NCBI GenBank assembly: GCA_937935075.1
Contig: CALGYB010000118.1
Span: 1 to 34,491 of the forward strand
DNA: 34,491 nt
Source: an uncultured Roseiflexus sp.
Lineage (GTDB): Bacteria; Chloroflexota; Chloroflexia; Chloroflexales; Roseiflexaceae
Reading direction: 5' to 3'
The translations under genes were made by a program, and so were the position numbers. Below are positions 23,242 through 32,177 of the stretch, piece after piece. Each line of letters opens with the position of its first letter. The first letter of the stretch is position 1. Below the pieces are notes generated by a model. The model saw only the letters and a program-made list of their open reading frames with translations. It was not told the origin of the DNA and ran no database searches.

Positions 23242-24737
23242 TACCGGCTCACCTTCACTGCCTGCTCCGCACGCTCCGCTGCTTCACGCTGCGCAATCAC
23301 CACAAGCGCAACCGCCATGCCGACCTGCAGCCAGAGCATATACCCATACGCGCCATGCAGGAACAGCGACGTCACCAGATACCCTAAAAACCCGACTTTT
23401 ACCGCAACAGCGAGCGCAGCCATACGATGGTCGTCTGCCGCATTGAAGAGAAGTTCGGCTTTTCGTAAACGCCCCCACACCGTCGCCAGCAATCCGATAA
23501 AGATCGCCAGGCCGATCATTCCCTGTTCGGCAGCGACTTCGAGGTAGAGACTATGCGCATCGCGCTCGGTATTCGAGCCGGCGCCTTCGATTTCGTTGAT
23601 GTAATCACGGTAATGCAACCGATAGTTGCCACGCCCAACCCCAAAGATCGGATGGTCTGCCGCCATCGTGAGCGCAATCTCCGCTTTAACCGTGCGCCCC
23701 TGGATCGAGCCATCAGCATAGGCGCCCGCACTGTTTCCGGGCAACACCTCATAGAGCGTGCCGAAACGCGCGCGGAACTCTGGCGGCGCGACATAGAGCA
23801 GCGCGCCAATAAGCGGCAGGATGAGCACATAGCGCGCATCGAGCCGCAAATACATTGCGTAGACGCCGAGGACGATCACTGTTCCAAGATACGCGCCGCG
23901 TGAGAAGGTCAGACCAATTGCGGCAAGCAACAGGAGCAAAGAGGCTAATCCGAACGATTTGCCACGCCAGGTTCGCCCGTTCAAAGCCGCCCAGACCGCC
24001 AGCGGCACGAGCACGAGCAGCAACTGACCGAAATAGTTGGGATCATTCACCGTACCAAACGCGCGCGCGCGGTCGTCCATGGTTGTCGAAATCTGGCGCA
24101 CCGCCGCCTGCGCGAAGCCCCAGTAGTTGTTGTCGTAGGTTTTGGTCATCTCCTGATAGACCGTCAACGCACTCAACGCTGCGCCCACGATCAACAACCC
24201 CCACACGGCGCGCTCGAATGCCTGGCGCGTTATAAGCAGATTGAAGATCAACCCGGCGATGACACAGTCCTTAGCCGTATCAACCAGGCGACTCATCACC
24301 GCATCGGTATCGCGCGCAAACCAGAGACCCGTCGCTCCGACGACCAGGTATGCCAGCATCCACCAGATCACCGGGTCGGACACCAGACCGCGCGGTCGCT
24401 CGGAAAGAAATCGCCGCGCCAGCAATACCACGGTCAGCAGGGCAACCATCAGTTTCACGACTGAAGGAATGCCGTGATACTTGATCAAAACGTCATGGAT
24501 ATTGCCCCAGTGGATGACCAGCAGCGTCGCCGCGACATACTCTGGCTTGATGAATGCAATCGCAACAACAACGATTCCCGCAATGCCGCCAAAGAGCAAC
24601 CACACCGGAAGGTCACGCGATACGATCATCCCCGCAGCCATTGAGACGGCGACAACCACGCCCACTTGCAACCAGACATGCTGCCAGAGTTGAGCGGTGA
24701 CGTGAAGCGGGTTCTTTAATAGACGTTCCAATTGCAT
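23241..24737 (-). CDS. Wzy-type polysaccharide polymerase / O-antigen ligase family
   Basis: 498 aa with about 11-12 hydrophobic segments and one large outside loop between about 340 and 420. The loop region contains 'PIFGVGRGNYRLHYRDY' and 'DAHSLYLEVAAEQGMIGL', the characteristic Wzy_C / O-antigen-ligase motif with the conserved His-Ser and Glu. 'GTVNDPNYFGQLLLVLVPLA' and 'TFSRGAYLG' are also typical of this family. It joins flipped repeat units into polymer at the outer face of the membrane; since the organism type is not expected to make LPS, a polymerase role is more likely than lipid A ligation. 'GAGGGTGGT' precedes the ATG. Next upstream is the Wzz-type gene, separated by 95 bases. Confidence 0.9.
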   Translation of the reverse strand: MQLERLLKNPLHVTAQLWQHVWLQVGVVVAVSMAAGMIVSRDLPVWLLFGGIAGIVVVAIAFIKPEYVAATLLVIHWGNIHDVLIKYHGIPSVVKLMVALLTVVLLARRFLSERPRGLVSDPVIWWMLAYLVVGATGLWFARDTDAVMSRLVDTAKDCVIAGLIFNLLITRQAFERAVWGLLIVGAALSALTVYQEMTKTYDNNYWGFAQAAVRQISTTMDDRARAFGTVNDPNYFGQLLLVLVPLAVWAALNGRTWRGKSFGLASLLLLLAAIGLTFSRGAYLGTVIVLGVYAMYLRLDARYVLILPLIGALLYVAPPEFRARFGTLYEVLPGNSAGAYADGSIQGRTVKAEIALTMAADHPIFGVGRGNYRLHYRDYINEIEGAGSNTERDAHSLYLEVAAEQGMIGLAIFIGLLATVWGRLRKAELLFNAADDHRMAALAVAVKVGFLGYLVTSLFLHGAYGYMLWLQVGMAVALVVIAQREAAERAEQAVKVSR

Positions 24738-24832
24738 ACCACCCTCGCTGTGCTGAGTTATGCTATCGACGACCGTCTCAGATTCGAGACGGTGTCGAGC
24801 GTGCGTCCTGTTAAGAGACCGAGGGTGCTACG

Positions 24833-25522
24833 TCACTCATCCGTTGACGATGCTGAAGGCGAAATGGCCGCCTCAGCCGGTGAAAGCGCCGGCGTCTGCG
24901 TGGCGCTCATATCGATGCCCGGCAAGCCGACGCCGCTGCGCAGACTCTGGAGCGCCTGCTCCAGCAGCGCGAATGCCACACCCAGGATCAGACCAAAGAC
25001 AAAGCCCAGCGTCAGCAAGCGCAGCGGCTGTGGCGCAATCGGCGACGTTGGCGGCATTGCCGGGTCGATCACCTCGACCGCAATCACCTTCTCGTAGTCT
25101 TGCCCCACCATGTTTCGCGCGACGGTGTTTGCCACCAGCGCCGCAAACGCCGGATCGGCGCTCTGCGCGCGCACTTCAATCAGGTTCGTCTCCGGCGGCG
25201 TAATCGTGCGCACCTGCGCAGCAAGCACGGCCTCGACCGGTACGTTGAGTTCCCGCGCCACCTCTTCGTGCATCGACATACTGGTGGCTTTGCGTGCAAT
25301 AGTGTTGATGACGTTGCGTCGGGTGAGCGCGTTGATCGTGTTCAGAATCTGGTTCGGATCCTCAAGCACCGCGCTTGGTTTCAGTTCGACAATCGTCGAT
25401 GCCTGATACACCGGTTTCTGCATCAGCACGAATATCGCCGTGCTCCCCACCGTCAGCGCCGTTGCCAACACCACCAGCCACCAGTTGCGGATCAGGACGC
25501 GAATGAACGTTGACAGACTCAT
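24833..25522 (-). CDS. Wzz-type chain-length determinant / capsular polysaccharide co-polymerase
   Basis: 229 aa from the ATG at 25522 ('MSLSTFIRVLIRNWWLVVL'), which has AAGGAAG nine bases upstream; the frame extends ten residues further but those lack Wzz character. Layout is membrane segment 14-34, an external alpha/beta and coiled region with 'VYQASTIVELKP', a Pro-rich juxtamembrane stretch 'PAMPPTSPIAPQPLRLL' (154-170) and a second membrane segment (about 169-190). A 40-residue Ala/Ser/Pro tail follows. The protein sets polymer length in Wzx/Wzy systems. It has no C-terminal tyrosine-kinase domain, and no separate kinase is present in the window. Confidence 0.9.
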   Translation of the reverse strand: MSLSTFIRVLIRNWWLVVLATALTVGSTAIFVLMQKPVYQASTIVELKPSAVLEDPNQILNTINALTRRNVINTIARKATSMSMHEEVARELNVPVEAVLAAQVRTITPPETNLIEVRAQSADPAFAALVANTVARNMVGQDYEKVIAVEVIDPAMPPTSPIAPQPLRLLTLGFVFGLILGVAFALLEQALQSLRSGVGLPGIDMSATQTPALSPAEAAISPSASSTDE

Positions 25523-25561
25523 TGATCGTTCTTCCTTTCTTCTCTTCGTCATGTGACAGAT

Positions 25562-26785
25562 TTACGCGGCTCTCTGCTCAGACACACTGCTCTCACGTTC
25601 GCGCCGCTGAACACGGTTCCAGAGCGAGGTATGACGTCCGGTCAAAAAACGATACAATCCAACCAGCGCCGCACGATTGCCGTTGACCAGAAAAGCCGGA
25701 ATGTACAACACTTTGCCCACCATACCTCGACGTTCGCTCCGACCTCCCACCCATGCCAGCGCGTAGAACACCGCCTGCAACGCCAGCATGATCCAATTGA
25801 ACGGGGGCGCCAGTCGCGCCAGGCCGCCCTGCGATGCCGGACGAACCACCGCCGCCAGATTAGCCAGCAGCGCGCCGATCATCACCAGCGGAACCAGCGG
25901 GCGCAGGTATTTATGCGACACGATCTGCCAGACCAGCAACGGATTCGTCAGCGGCAGCATGATGTGCGAATGCCGCATCATCACAAAGCGTTGTGCGACA
26001 ATCCGCGCCCGGCGTTCCTGCTCATCCCGCGCCGAGGCGGACACCCGCTCGATCGAGCGCGCATCGGGTGCGTACACCACGCGATACCCTTGCTTGAGCA
26101 CGTGCATGGCGATCGCCAGGTCATCGGCCATGAACCGCGCTTCCGGCGGCAACGGCTGTTCCAGCAGGAATCGCCGCACCGCCATGATTTCGCCCACCGC
26201 GCCGGTGCAACTGCCAAGCCGCGTTTCCTGGCGCTTGATGTACGACTCGTACTTCCAGTACAACCCTTCTGAGTCGCCGAGCGCCCCGTCGCCCTTCGCA
26301 ATGACTTTGGCGCCGGTCACCGCCCCAATGTGCGGATCGACGAACGGCGCCACCAGCGCGCGCAGCGCCCCGGCATCATAGAGATTATTGGCGTCGGACA
26401 GCACGACAATCTCGCCGCGCGCCTGCGGCAGCGCCCGGACGATCGCCGCCAGTTTTCCGGCGCGCTCCGGGCGATAACTCAGTTCGACGCCGCGATCGGC
26501 GAAGTCGGCGACGACCGTCGGCGTGGCATCGTCGGAGCCGTCGGCGGCGACCAGGATCTGGAGTTTGTCGCGCGGATAATCGAGCGCCAGGCTATTCTCC
26601 AGTTTGGTTGCAATCACCTGCTGCTCGTTGTATGCTGCGATCAGCAGCGTCACCGCTGGCAGTTCGGCAGGCGGCGCAAACGACGGCGACGGACGCAACC
26701 GCGCCAGCACCGTCAGCAATGCCGGATAGCCGGCGTAGACGTACCCGACCGTGGCCACGCAGAACCAGAACAATCGACCGCTCAT
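25562..26785 (-). CDS. membrane-associated family 2 glycosyltransferase
   Basis: 407 aa from ATG 26785, which has GGGAG eight bases upstream and overlaps the preceding stop codon (ATGA); a GTG six codons earlier is less likely. One N-terminal membrane segment ('LFWFCVATVGYVYAGYPALL'), a GT-A domain with 'VTLLIAAYNEQQVIATKL', 'ILVAADGSDDAT', 'GEIVVLSDANNLYD' (metal site in the DAN form typical of this branch), 'FMADDLAIAMHV' (catalytic-base region) and 'RRARIVAQRF', then two or three C-terminal membrane segments. Processive synthases such as hyaluronan synthase share this plan, but the short C-terminus suggests a single-addition transferase of the polysaccharide locus. Confidence 0.9.
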   Translation of the reverse strand: MSGRLFWFCVATVGYVYAGYPALLTVLARLRPSPSFAPPAELPAVTLLIAAYNEQQVIATKLENSLALDYPRDKLQILVAADGSDDATPTVVADFADRGVELSYRPERAGKLAAIVRALPQARGEIVVLSDANNLYDAGALRALVAPFVDPHIGAVTGAKVIAKGDGALGDSEGLYWKYESYIKRQETRLGSCTGAVGEIMAVRRFLLEQPLPPEARFMADDLAIAMHVLKQGYRVVYAPDARSIERVSASARDEQERRARIVAQRFVMMRHSHIMLPLTNPLLVWQIVSHKYLRPLVPLVMIGALLANLAAVVRPASQGGLARLAPPFNWIMLALQAVFYALAWVGGRSERRGMVGKVLYIPAFLVNGNRAALVGLYRFLTGRHTSLWNRVQRRERESSVSEQRAA

Positions 26786-27936
26786 TGCGCAACTCCCTGC
26801 CACCGGTGCAATGCCGCCCGATAGACGGCCTCAGTGCGCTCGAAAAAGCGTTGCCGGGTATACTGCCGCTCAACGGTGCGCAGACCTTCTTTGCCAAGGC
26901 GCTGGACCAGATCCGGATTGTCGAGCAATAGCGTGATCCGCTCCGCCAGCGCCTTGCTATCGCCCGCCGGAACCAGCAGACCATTCTCCATCGGACGCAC
27001 GTGTTCGGGAATGCCGCCGACGTTGGTCGCCACCACTGGTTTGCCGCAGGCAAACGACTCGGTAATGACAATCCCAAACTCCTCTTCCAGCGATGGCAGT
27101 GCGGTAAAGGTCGCCAGCGCCATGATTGCGACCGCATCGCCACGCGCGCCTGCGAAGATGACATGCTCCGCCACACCCAGCGCCTGCGCTTCTCGTTCGA
27201 GCGTTGATCGCTCCTCGCCATCGCCCACCAGCACCGCCTGCACATCGGGATGGCGGCTGATCACATCAGGCAGCGCCCGTATCAGGTAGATATGCCCCTT
27301 GCGCGACACCAGACGCCCAACGCTCACGATAATCGGCGCATCGCCTCTCAGGTGCAACTCCTTCAACAGTCGCTGACGCTGATCGTTGGACAACGGCGCC
27401 GGAATGGTGATGCCAATCGGAATGACCGTGACCCGATCCGGAGCGATGCCGCACGTTTCGACCACGAACCGCTTCATCATCGCGCTCATCGTGATGGCAT
27501 GCGTTCCCAGGGCAAATCGCGTCAGACTGCGATTTCGCCACGGCACCTCTTGCAGGGTCGTCACCACCGGCACGCTGGTCAGGCGCGCCGCCAGCCGGGC
27601 AGCCAGCGCCGCAAAGCGATGGTGCGTGTTGATCAGATCGATCTGCTCGGCGCGAATAATGCGCGCCAGTCTGAGACCCGATGCCAGTAATCCCGGAATA
27701 TTCGGCGCTCGTTTGCCGGCGCCAAGATAGGGTGTCAGCGGCAGCCGATCATAGGATCGCGTGAACCCTGTAATGCGCCTGAGCCATTCGCCGCCGCCCG
27801 ATGCGACCACCACGTGATACCCTGCCTCCGCCTGACTCTCCGCCAGGCGGATCAGGTACTCGGTGGCGCCGCCGATCCCCAGACGCGGACGGACGTGCAG
27901 AACGCGCAGTGGATGATGTGGAAAATCTATCAACAT
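26782..27936 (-). CDS. glycosyltransferase family 4
   Basis: 384 aa from ATG 27936, with GAGG seven bases upstream; a GTG directly before it (27939) is an alternative. 'RVLHVRPRLGIGGATEYLIRL' is the N-terminal glycine-rich loop; 'IIVSVGRLVSRKGHIYLIRA', 'AVLVGDGEERSTL' and the E-x7-E region 'EEEFGIVITESFACGKPVV' mark the donor domain. Overlap with both neighbours (TGATG upstream, ATGA downstream) indicates tight translational coupling in the operon. Donor and acceptor are unknown. Confidence 0.92.
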   Translation of the reverse strand: MLIDFPHHPLRVLHVRPRLGIGGATEYLIRLAESQAEAGYHVVVASGGGEWLRRITGFTRSYDRLPLTPYLGAGKRAPNIPGLLASGLRLARIIRAEQIDLINTHHRFAALAARLAARLTSVPVVTTLQEVPWRNRSLTRFALGTHAITMSAMMKRFVVETCGIAPDRVTVIPIGITIPAPLSNDQRQRLLKELHLRGDAPIIVSVGRLVSRKGHIYLIRALPDVISRHPDVQAVLVGDGEERSTLEREAQALGVAEHVIFAGARGDAVAIMALATFTALPSLEEEFGIVITESFACGKPVVATNVGGIPEHVRPMENGLLVPAGDSKALAERITLLLDNPDLVQRLGKEGLRTVERQYTRQRFFERTEAVYRAALHRWQGVAQ

Positions 27937-29228
27937 CACGATGCCTCGACGGGTTGCACAGACCGACGCTGTTCCGGCGAACGCCAGTCGCGCTCAAACA
28001 GGTCACGCAACTGCTGCGCACTGCGTTCGAGATTGAATTCCTGCAACACCAGTCGCCTGCCAGCCTCCGCCAACCGCTGCCCCAGTGCCCGGTCGGCGTA
28101 CAGACGCTCCAGCGCGTCTGCCAGCGCCGCTGCATCACGTTGCGGCACGAGCAGACCGGTTTCACCATCGCGCACCAGTTCTGGAATGCCAGAGATCGAT
28201 GTCGCCACGACAGGAACTTCAGACGCCAGCGCCTCCATCAATGCCACTGGAATGCCTTCCATCTTGCCGTTCGGCATCACCACGCTCGGCAACGCCACAA
28301 CATCAGCCTGCCGCACCACCTCGCTGACCCGGTGGCGTGGCAGGGCGCCCATCAGGGTGACCTGCTGCTCCAGTGCCAGATGACGTATCTGCGCCTCCAG
28401 ACGAGGGCGGTCGTCCCCCTCGCCGACCAGCAGGCAGCGGAAGGGAATCCGCCGGTCGCGCAGCCTGGCGCAGGCGTCGATCAGATACCGCTGTCCTTTG
28501 TAGCCAGCCAGGCTGCCGACGCAGACGATCGTGAACGGCTCACGCGAATCGCGCTGCTCGCGCGGGCGAAAGAGAGTCGGGTCAATCCCGCAGTGCACCA
28601 CGATGACCCGTTCTGCGGCAATTGAGCCGTACAGATCGATCAGCATCCGGCGGTTGAACTCGGAAATCGCCACGACAAAACCGGCGGCGGCGACCTTTTC
28701 GCCCAGCATCGGGCGCTCGACATAGAGATCGTGCGCATGCACCGTAAAACTGTACGGAATGCCGGTGAGCAGGCTTACAATATACGCAAACAGCGCCGGA
28801 TGCGTCGCATAGTGCGCATGCAGATGATCGACTTCGAGCTCAACCATGCGGCGCGCCGCGTATGCCGCTTTTGGAACGACGACCAGCGCGCGGGAGAGAA
28901 ACTTCGGCGACGCGAGATTGCCGCGCAGCGCGCGCCACCATGCCCGCAGATACGCCGCCGGCCGGCGCACCAGCCAGTAGATCTGCGCATCGAGCGTCGG
29001 GCGCGACAGCAACGTGCAGTAATGCGCTCGCTCGACCATCGCCTGCGCGTCGGCATGCTGAACCGGCGCGCGCTCACGGATCAGCGGAAAGATTTCAATC
29101 CGCATCCCCTGGCGTTCGAGTGCGAGCATTTCAATCAGAATGAAGGTCTCCGTCAGCTTGGGAAAGCGCGACATCGTGTACGCAACGGTGCGTGGACGCT
29201 GCGGGGTCCGGCTCATAGGCTCACTCAT
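27936..29228 (-). CDS. glycosyltransferase family 4, WcaL/AmsK-like
   Basis: 430 aa. The N-terminus 'VAYTMSRFPKLTETFILIEM' with 'ALERQGMRIEIFPL' is the hallmark of the WcaL/AmsK group of colanic-acid and amylovoran transferases. 'LHAHYATHPALFAYIVSLLT' and 'FTVHAHDLYVE' follow, then the donor domain 'FTIVCVGSLAGYKGQRYLID' and the E-x7-E region 'KMEGIPVALMEALASEVPVV'. It is the second gene after the initiating sugar transferase, so it is a good candidate for adding an early or branch residue, though gene order does not fix reaction order. ATG 29228 has an AGAGAG-type ribosome site. Confidence 0.91.
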   Translation of the reverse strand: MSEPMSRTPQRPRTVAYTMSRFPKLTETFILIEMLALERQGMRIEIFPLIRERAPVQHADAQAMVERAHYCTLLSRPTLDAQIYWLVRRPAAYLRAWWRALRGNLASPKFLSRALVVVPKAAYAARRMVELEVDHLHAHYATHPALFAYIVSLLTGIPYSFTVHAHDLYVERPMLGEKVAAAGFVVAISEFNRRMLIDLYGSIAAERVIVVHCGIDPTLFRPREQRDSREPFTIVCVGSLAGYKGQRYLIDACARLRDRRIPFRCLLVGEGDDRPRLEAQIRHLALEQQVTLMGALPRHRVSEVVRQADVVALPSVVMPNGKMEGIPVALMEALASEVPVVATSISGIPELVRDGETGLLVPQRDAAALADALERLYADRALGQRLAEAGRRLVLQEFNLERSAQQLRDLFERDWRSPEQRRSVQPVEAS

Positions 29229-29283
29229 ACTGCTCTCTGTCGTATAACGTTACCGCTGGCGCCGCTCCGTGACCGGAAGCGAC

Positions 29284-29976
29284 TCAGTGCGCTCCACGCC
29301 CCTGAAACACTGCCAGGACGGTTCGGATCAGTATCTCCAGGTCCAGCCCCAGGCAGCGATGCTCGATGTACATGATGTCCAGGCGCAATCGTTCATCGAA
29401 CTCGGTGCTGGCGCGCCCGTACACCTGCCACAAACCGGTCAATCCCGGCTTCACGTCCAGGCGCGCCGTCTGCCAGAGTTGATACGTGCTGGCATCGAAC
29501 GATGTCGGGCGCGGACCGACCAGGCTCATATCGCCGCGCAGCACATTGATAATCTGCGGCAGTTCATCGAGACTGGTCTTGCGCAGGAACTTCCCGACCC
29601 GCGTCACGCGCGGATCATTCGTAATTTTGAAATCGGGCCACTGCAATTCATTCAGGTGCGCCAGTTGCTTCTTCAACTCTTCAGCATTCGGCACCATAGT
29701 GCGAAACTTGTACATTTTGAAGCGTCGCCCGCCCTTTCCGGTGCGATTCTGCGTAAAGATCACCGGCCCGCCTGGCGACTCGATCTTGATCGCCAGGGCG
29801 ATGAGCACAAACAGCGGCAGAATGACAGGCAGCGCAAGTAACGACAGGCACAGATCCATCATGCGCTTGGCGCGCCGGTAAGCCCGCCCGCGCAACCACT
29901 GACGTTCAGGGCGGTACCGTTCGATCCAATCGAGCGCATAGACCGGGCGACTTCGTTTATCGACAATCGTAGCCAT
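29284..29976 (-). CDS. initiating polyprenyl-phosphate sugar-1-phosphate transferase (short WcaJ/PssY type)
   Basis: 230 aa from ATG 29976 (GAGGACGTT before it). A membrane-entering helix lies at about 42-65 ('LCLSLLALPVILPLFVLIAL'), then the conserved catalytic domain: 'IFTQNRTGKGGRRFKMYKFR' (KFRTM at 90-94), the 'DPRVTRVGKFLRKTSLDELP' block with catalytic Asp-Glu, 'GDMSLVGPRP' and 'KPGLTGLWQVYGR'. It transfers sugar 1-phosphate from an NDP-sugar to undecaprenyl phosphate and so starts each repeat unit. It lacks the N-terminal four-helix and CoA-binding-like domains of full-length WcaJ, as in the short PglC/PssY class. The sugar is not determined. Confidence 0.93.
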   Translation of the reverse strand: MATIVDKRSRPVYALDWIERYRPERQWLRGRAYRRAKRMMDLCLSLLALPVILPLFVLIALAIKIESPGGPVIFTQNRTGKGGRRFKMYKFRTMVPNAEELKKQLAHLNELQWPDFKITNDPRVTRVGKFLRKTSLDELPQIINVLRGDMSLVGPRPTSFDASTYQLWQTARLDVKPGLTGLWQVYGRASTEFDERLRLDIMYIEHRCLGLDLEILIRTVLAVFQGRGAH

Positions 29977-30015
29977 AACGTCCTCACACAAAGAACCTCA
30001 ACACGTTGCTCCGGA

Positions 30016-30900
30016 TCACGATGACGCCTGCACTTCCGGCGCATTCAGCACTTCCTGCGACGGTGGATCGAGCACCTTCTGCTGATCCTGCTTGAGATGA
30101 CGTTCAGCGGTATCGAGCAAGTCCTCGAACGTCAATGAATGGTCAGGAAACGCCGCCACGCCATACCTGGCGGTGATGCCCAACCGATCCTGCACCAGAT
30201 GCACCAGGCGATCGCCGAGCAATCTGGCTTTGTCTTCCGGGGTTTCGGGCGTCACCAGGATCAGGCGGCCAGGGCGCTCATCCTCGATAATCAGATCGGT
30301 GCGACGCAGATGGCGAGCCAGCATGCGCGCCGTGACCGCCAGCACATATCGTTGCATCATCGAGCGCTGCAAATCCTGGACGAAGCGGTGCATCATCATG
30401 TTGAGCGAGCGCGCATCGGCTTCGAGGACAATCACGCTCAACGGGCGATGCAAGCGGCGACTGGCGCTCATCTGCGTCTGCACCATTTCCTGCGCACCGT
30501 GGAGTGAGTGCAAGCGATCATTCTTATCGCGCAATGTCATAATCTCGACGGCTCGACGGAACTCTTCGAGCGCTTCACCTGCGCGATGAGCGAGCAACGC
30601 CGCACCCCCCACCAGAGTAAACTCGATAACGGTCAGATAGGTGTAGATGTCACCGAATTTCGGCGATGGATCAAGCACAAGCCCAATCCCCAACGCAACC
30701 CATCCCAACGCAATGACCAGGATGGCCGGGCGCTTCTGAAATACGCTGAACAACGGCAGCAGCACGACCACCGCGATCACCACATACACGACCGGCTCGA
30801 GATCGATCGTATTGACGCTTCCCAGATCAAGCCGCTCGATATTGAAGCAAGCAATCAGCCAGAGAAGAAGCAGGATGAAACGACGACGCAAACTACTCAT
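30016..30900 (-). CDS. membrane protein with degenerate GGDEF-like domain
   Basis: 294 aa. About four hydrophobic segments occupy residues 7-105 (near 7-20, 34-52, 58-76, 86-104), followed by a helical linker and a domain that follows the GGDEF fold: 'HRPLSVIVLEADARSLN' (substrate-side strand, 151-167), 'ARHLRRTDLIIEDERPGRLI' at the position of the RxGGDEF turn, and 'GITARYGVAAFPDHSLTFED' then 'LLDTAERHL' at the C-terminal end, typical of GGDEF proteins. The GGDEF signature itself is replaced by Glu-Asp-Glu-Arg-Pro-Gly (206-211), so diguanylate cyclase activity is not expected. By analogy with PelD it could be a c-di-GMP or other-ligand receptor controlling polymer synthesis. Its start overlaps the first GT2 gene stop by four bases. 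Confidence 0.75.
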   Translation of the reverse strand: MSSLRRRFILLLLWLIACFNIERLDLGSVNTIDLEPVVYVVIAVVVLLPLFSVFQKRPAILVIALGWVALGIGLVLDPSPKFGDIYTYLTVIEFTLVGGAALLAHRAGEALEEFRRAVEIMTLRDKNDRLHSLHGAQEMVQTQMSASRRLHRPLSVIVLEADARSLNMMMHRFVQDLQRSMMQRYVLAVTARMLARHLRRTDLIIEDERPGRLILVTPETPEDKARLLGDRLVHLVQDRLGITARYGVAAFPDHSLTFEDLLDTAERHLKQDQQKVLDPPSQEVLNAPEVQASS

Positions 30901-31793
30901 GGCGCATGTCTCTCTTTCATAGCCTGATCCTGCGGATCGGAACCCTGGGCGCGGTAGATATGGTAGGGGCGATCAACATTTGCCTGGTGATCGTCGGGAT
31001 TGGTCATTCCGACACGCACCCGCAGCATCTGAACGTTGTAACGCAGCCGATAGATCAGATAACGCACCAGTTCACGCCATCCACGCTCGAAATACCGGCC
31101 CGACGTCAAGACCGCCAGCCGTGGCGAACCGTTGTACACCACAGGCACATTCCTGGCACGCAACACGGGACCGATACTGAAGTCAGCCGGCAGGTACCCG
31201 GCATCGAATAACTCAATGAAGAGATCGCGATCAATGGCGAAGTTACTGCCGCGGATCGTCGGTACGCCCATCACCTGGCGCTTGAACCAGCGCGTCAGAT
31301 GATGGATGGCAACCCGCGTCTGCGTGGCAGCATCGTCATTCAGATCGCAGAAGTTGACCGGCGTATACGCAGCGCGAGCGCCAGACGCAAACTGCTCGAC
31401 ATACCAATCCAACAGCGCCGTCGGATCCGGCACGCGACAATCGGCATCGATATGGATGGTCAGTCGAGACGCAGCGACGCGCGCGCCGTGGACCCGCGCC
31501 GTGACCGCCACCCGAATGCCCGGCAGACGGACATCCGGCTTGCTGACAACGCCTATCCCCGCATGATGAAACACCGTGAGATTCGGAGGTTCATCAGCAG
31601 GATAATTGTTGACCATCACAATAATCTCGAACGTATATCGTCCCTGGTAGTCGAGCAGATCGTTGATGACCACCCAGACGCGTTCGAGATCGGACTGCGC
31701 ATTGACCGGAATAATGATCGAACCAGCGGGGCGACTCAACGGATCGCCCCGGAAGCGAGGCATCCTGAGCGTGTATATGTTATGTGCACTCAT
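30897..31793 (-). CDS. family 2 glycosyltransferase, first gene of the polysaccharide operon
   Basis: 298 aa from ATG 31793, which has GGAAG seven bases upstream; the frame continues to 31880 but the extra residues precede the fold. 'GSIIIPVNAQSDLERVW' replaces the usual nucleotide-binding start, 'EIIVMVNNYP' is the second strand, and 'LTIHIDADCRVPDPTAL' carries the metal-site acids. 'RGSNFAIDRDLFIEL' and 'YLPADFSIGPVLRARN' resemble the catalytic-base region of large GT2 proteins. No membrane segments are obvious. As the first gene of the run it marks the 5' end of the operon. The stop overlaps the next start (ATGA). Confidence 0.85.
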   Translation of the reverse strand: MSAHNIYTLRMPRFRGDPLSRPAGSIIIPVNAQSDLERVWVVINDLLDYQGRYTFEIIVMVNNYPADEPPNLTVFHHAGIGVVSKPDVRLPGIRVAVTARVHGARVAASRLTIHIDADCRVPDPTALLDWYVEQFASGARAAYTPVNFCDLNDDAATQTRVAIHHLTRWFKRQVMGVPTIRGSNFAIDRDLFIELFDAGYLPADFSIGPVLRARNVPVVYNGSPRLAVLTSGRYFERGWRELVRYLIYRLRYNVQMLRVRVGMTNPDDHQANVDRPYHIYRAQGSDPQDQAMKERHAP

Positions 31794-31808
31794 CACATCT
31801 TCCAACGT

Positions 31809-31828
31809 GTCGAAGAGAATATTTCGAC
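31809..31828. promoter_or_regulatory. inverted repeat upstream of the polysaccharide operon
   Basis: GTCGAA and TTCGAC separated by eight AT-rich bases, 16 bases before the first start codon of the operon. It may be an operator or a leader hairpin. No clear -10/-35 pair is found on the minus strand in 31794-32000, so the operon promoter is not located. Confidence 0.3.
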
Positions 31829-32111
31829 GCTCGCAAGCCACAGTGCTTCCTTCTGTGCCGTCACTGCCGTTGTGGAACATAACGCTGCAACACTGCCGGG
31901 GAAATCAGGTGAAGTTTTATTTCTGACTACGCATTCAGTCTAAAGGAGACAGTGAAGTAAGAGATGACATTCAGGATCGCTTTTATGAAACTTTGTTCAT
32001 ATCCTCGCCTGGACCCATACGCTCACTTGAGTGGCGCAGTCGCCTCACGGACTTCAGTTGCCGCAGGCACTGGCGGAACCAAAAACCACGCCATCGCACA
32101 AGGCGCGTCAC
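31829..32111. other. divergent intergenic region
   Basis: Separates the operon from the plus-strand isomerase gene. Plus-strand frames such as 31964-32335 have a poor ribosome site and run into the isomerase gene, so they are not called. The region should hold the operon promoter, but no strong match to sigma70 consensus is visible. Confidence 0.4.
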
Positions 32112-32140
32112 TTGACTCTTTGACCGTGCTGAGGCACGAT
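32112..32140 (+). promoter_or_regulatory. weak sigma70-like promoter for the double-SIS gene
   Basis: TTGACT (32112-32117), 17-base spacer, CACGAT (32135-32140). The start would be near 32147, giving a leader of about 30 bases. The -35 is good and the -10 is poor (three of six matches). Confidence 0.3.
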
Positions 32141-32177
32141 GAGAAGGAACAATCACCTTCGCCAGATGGAGACATGC

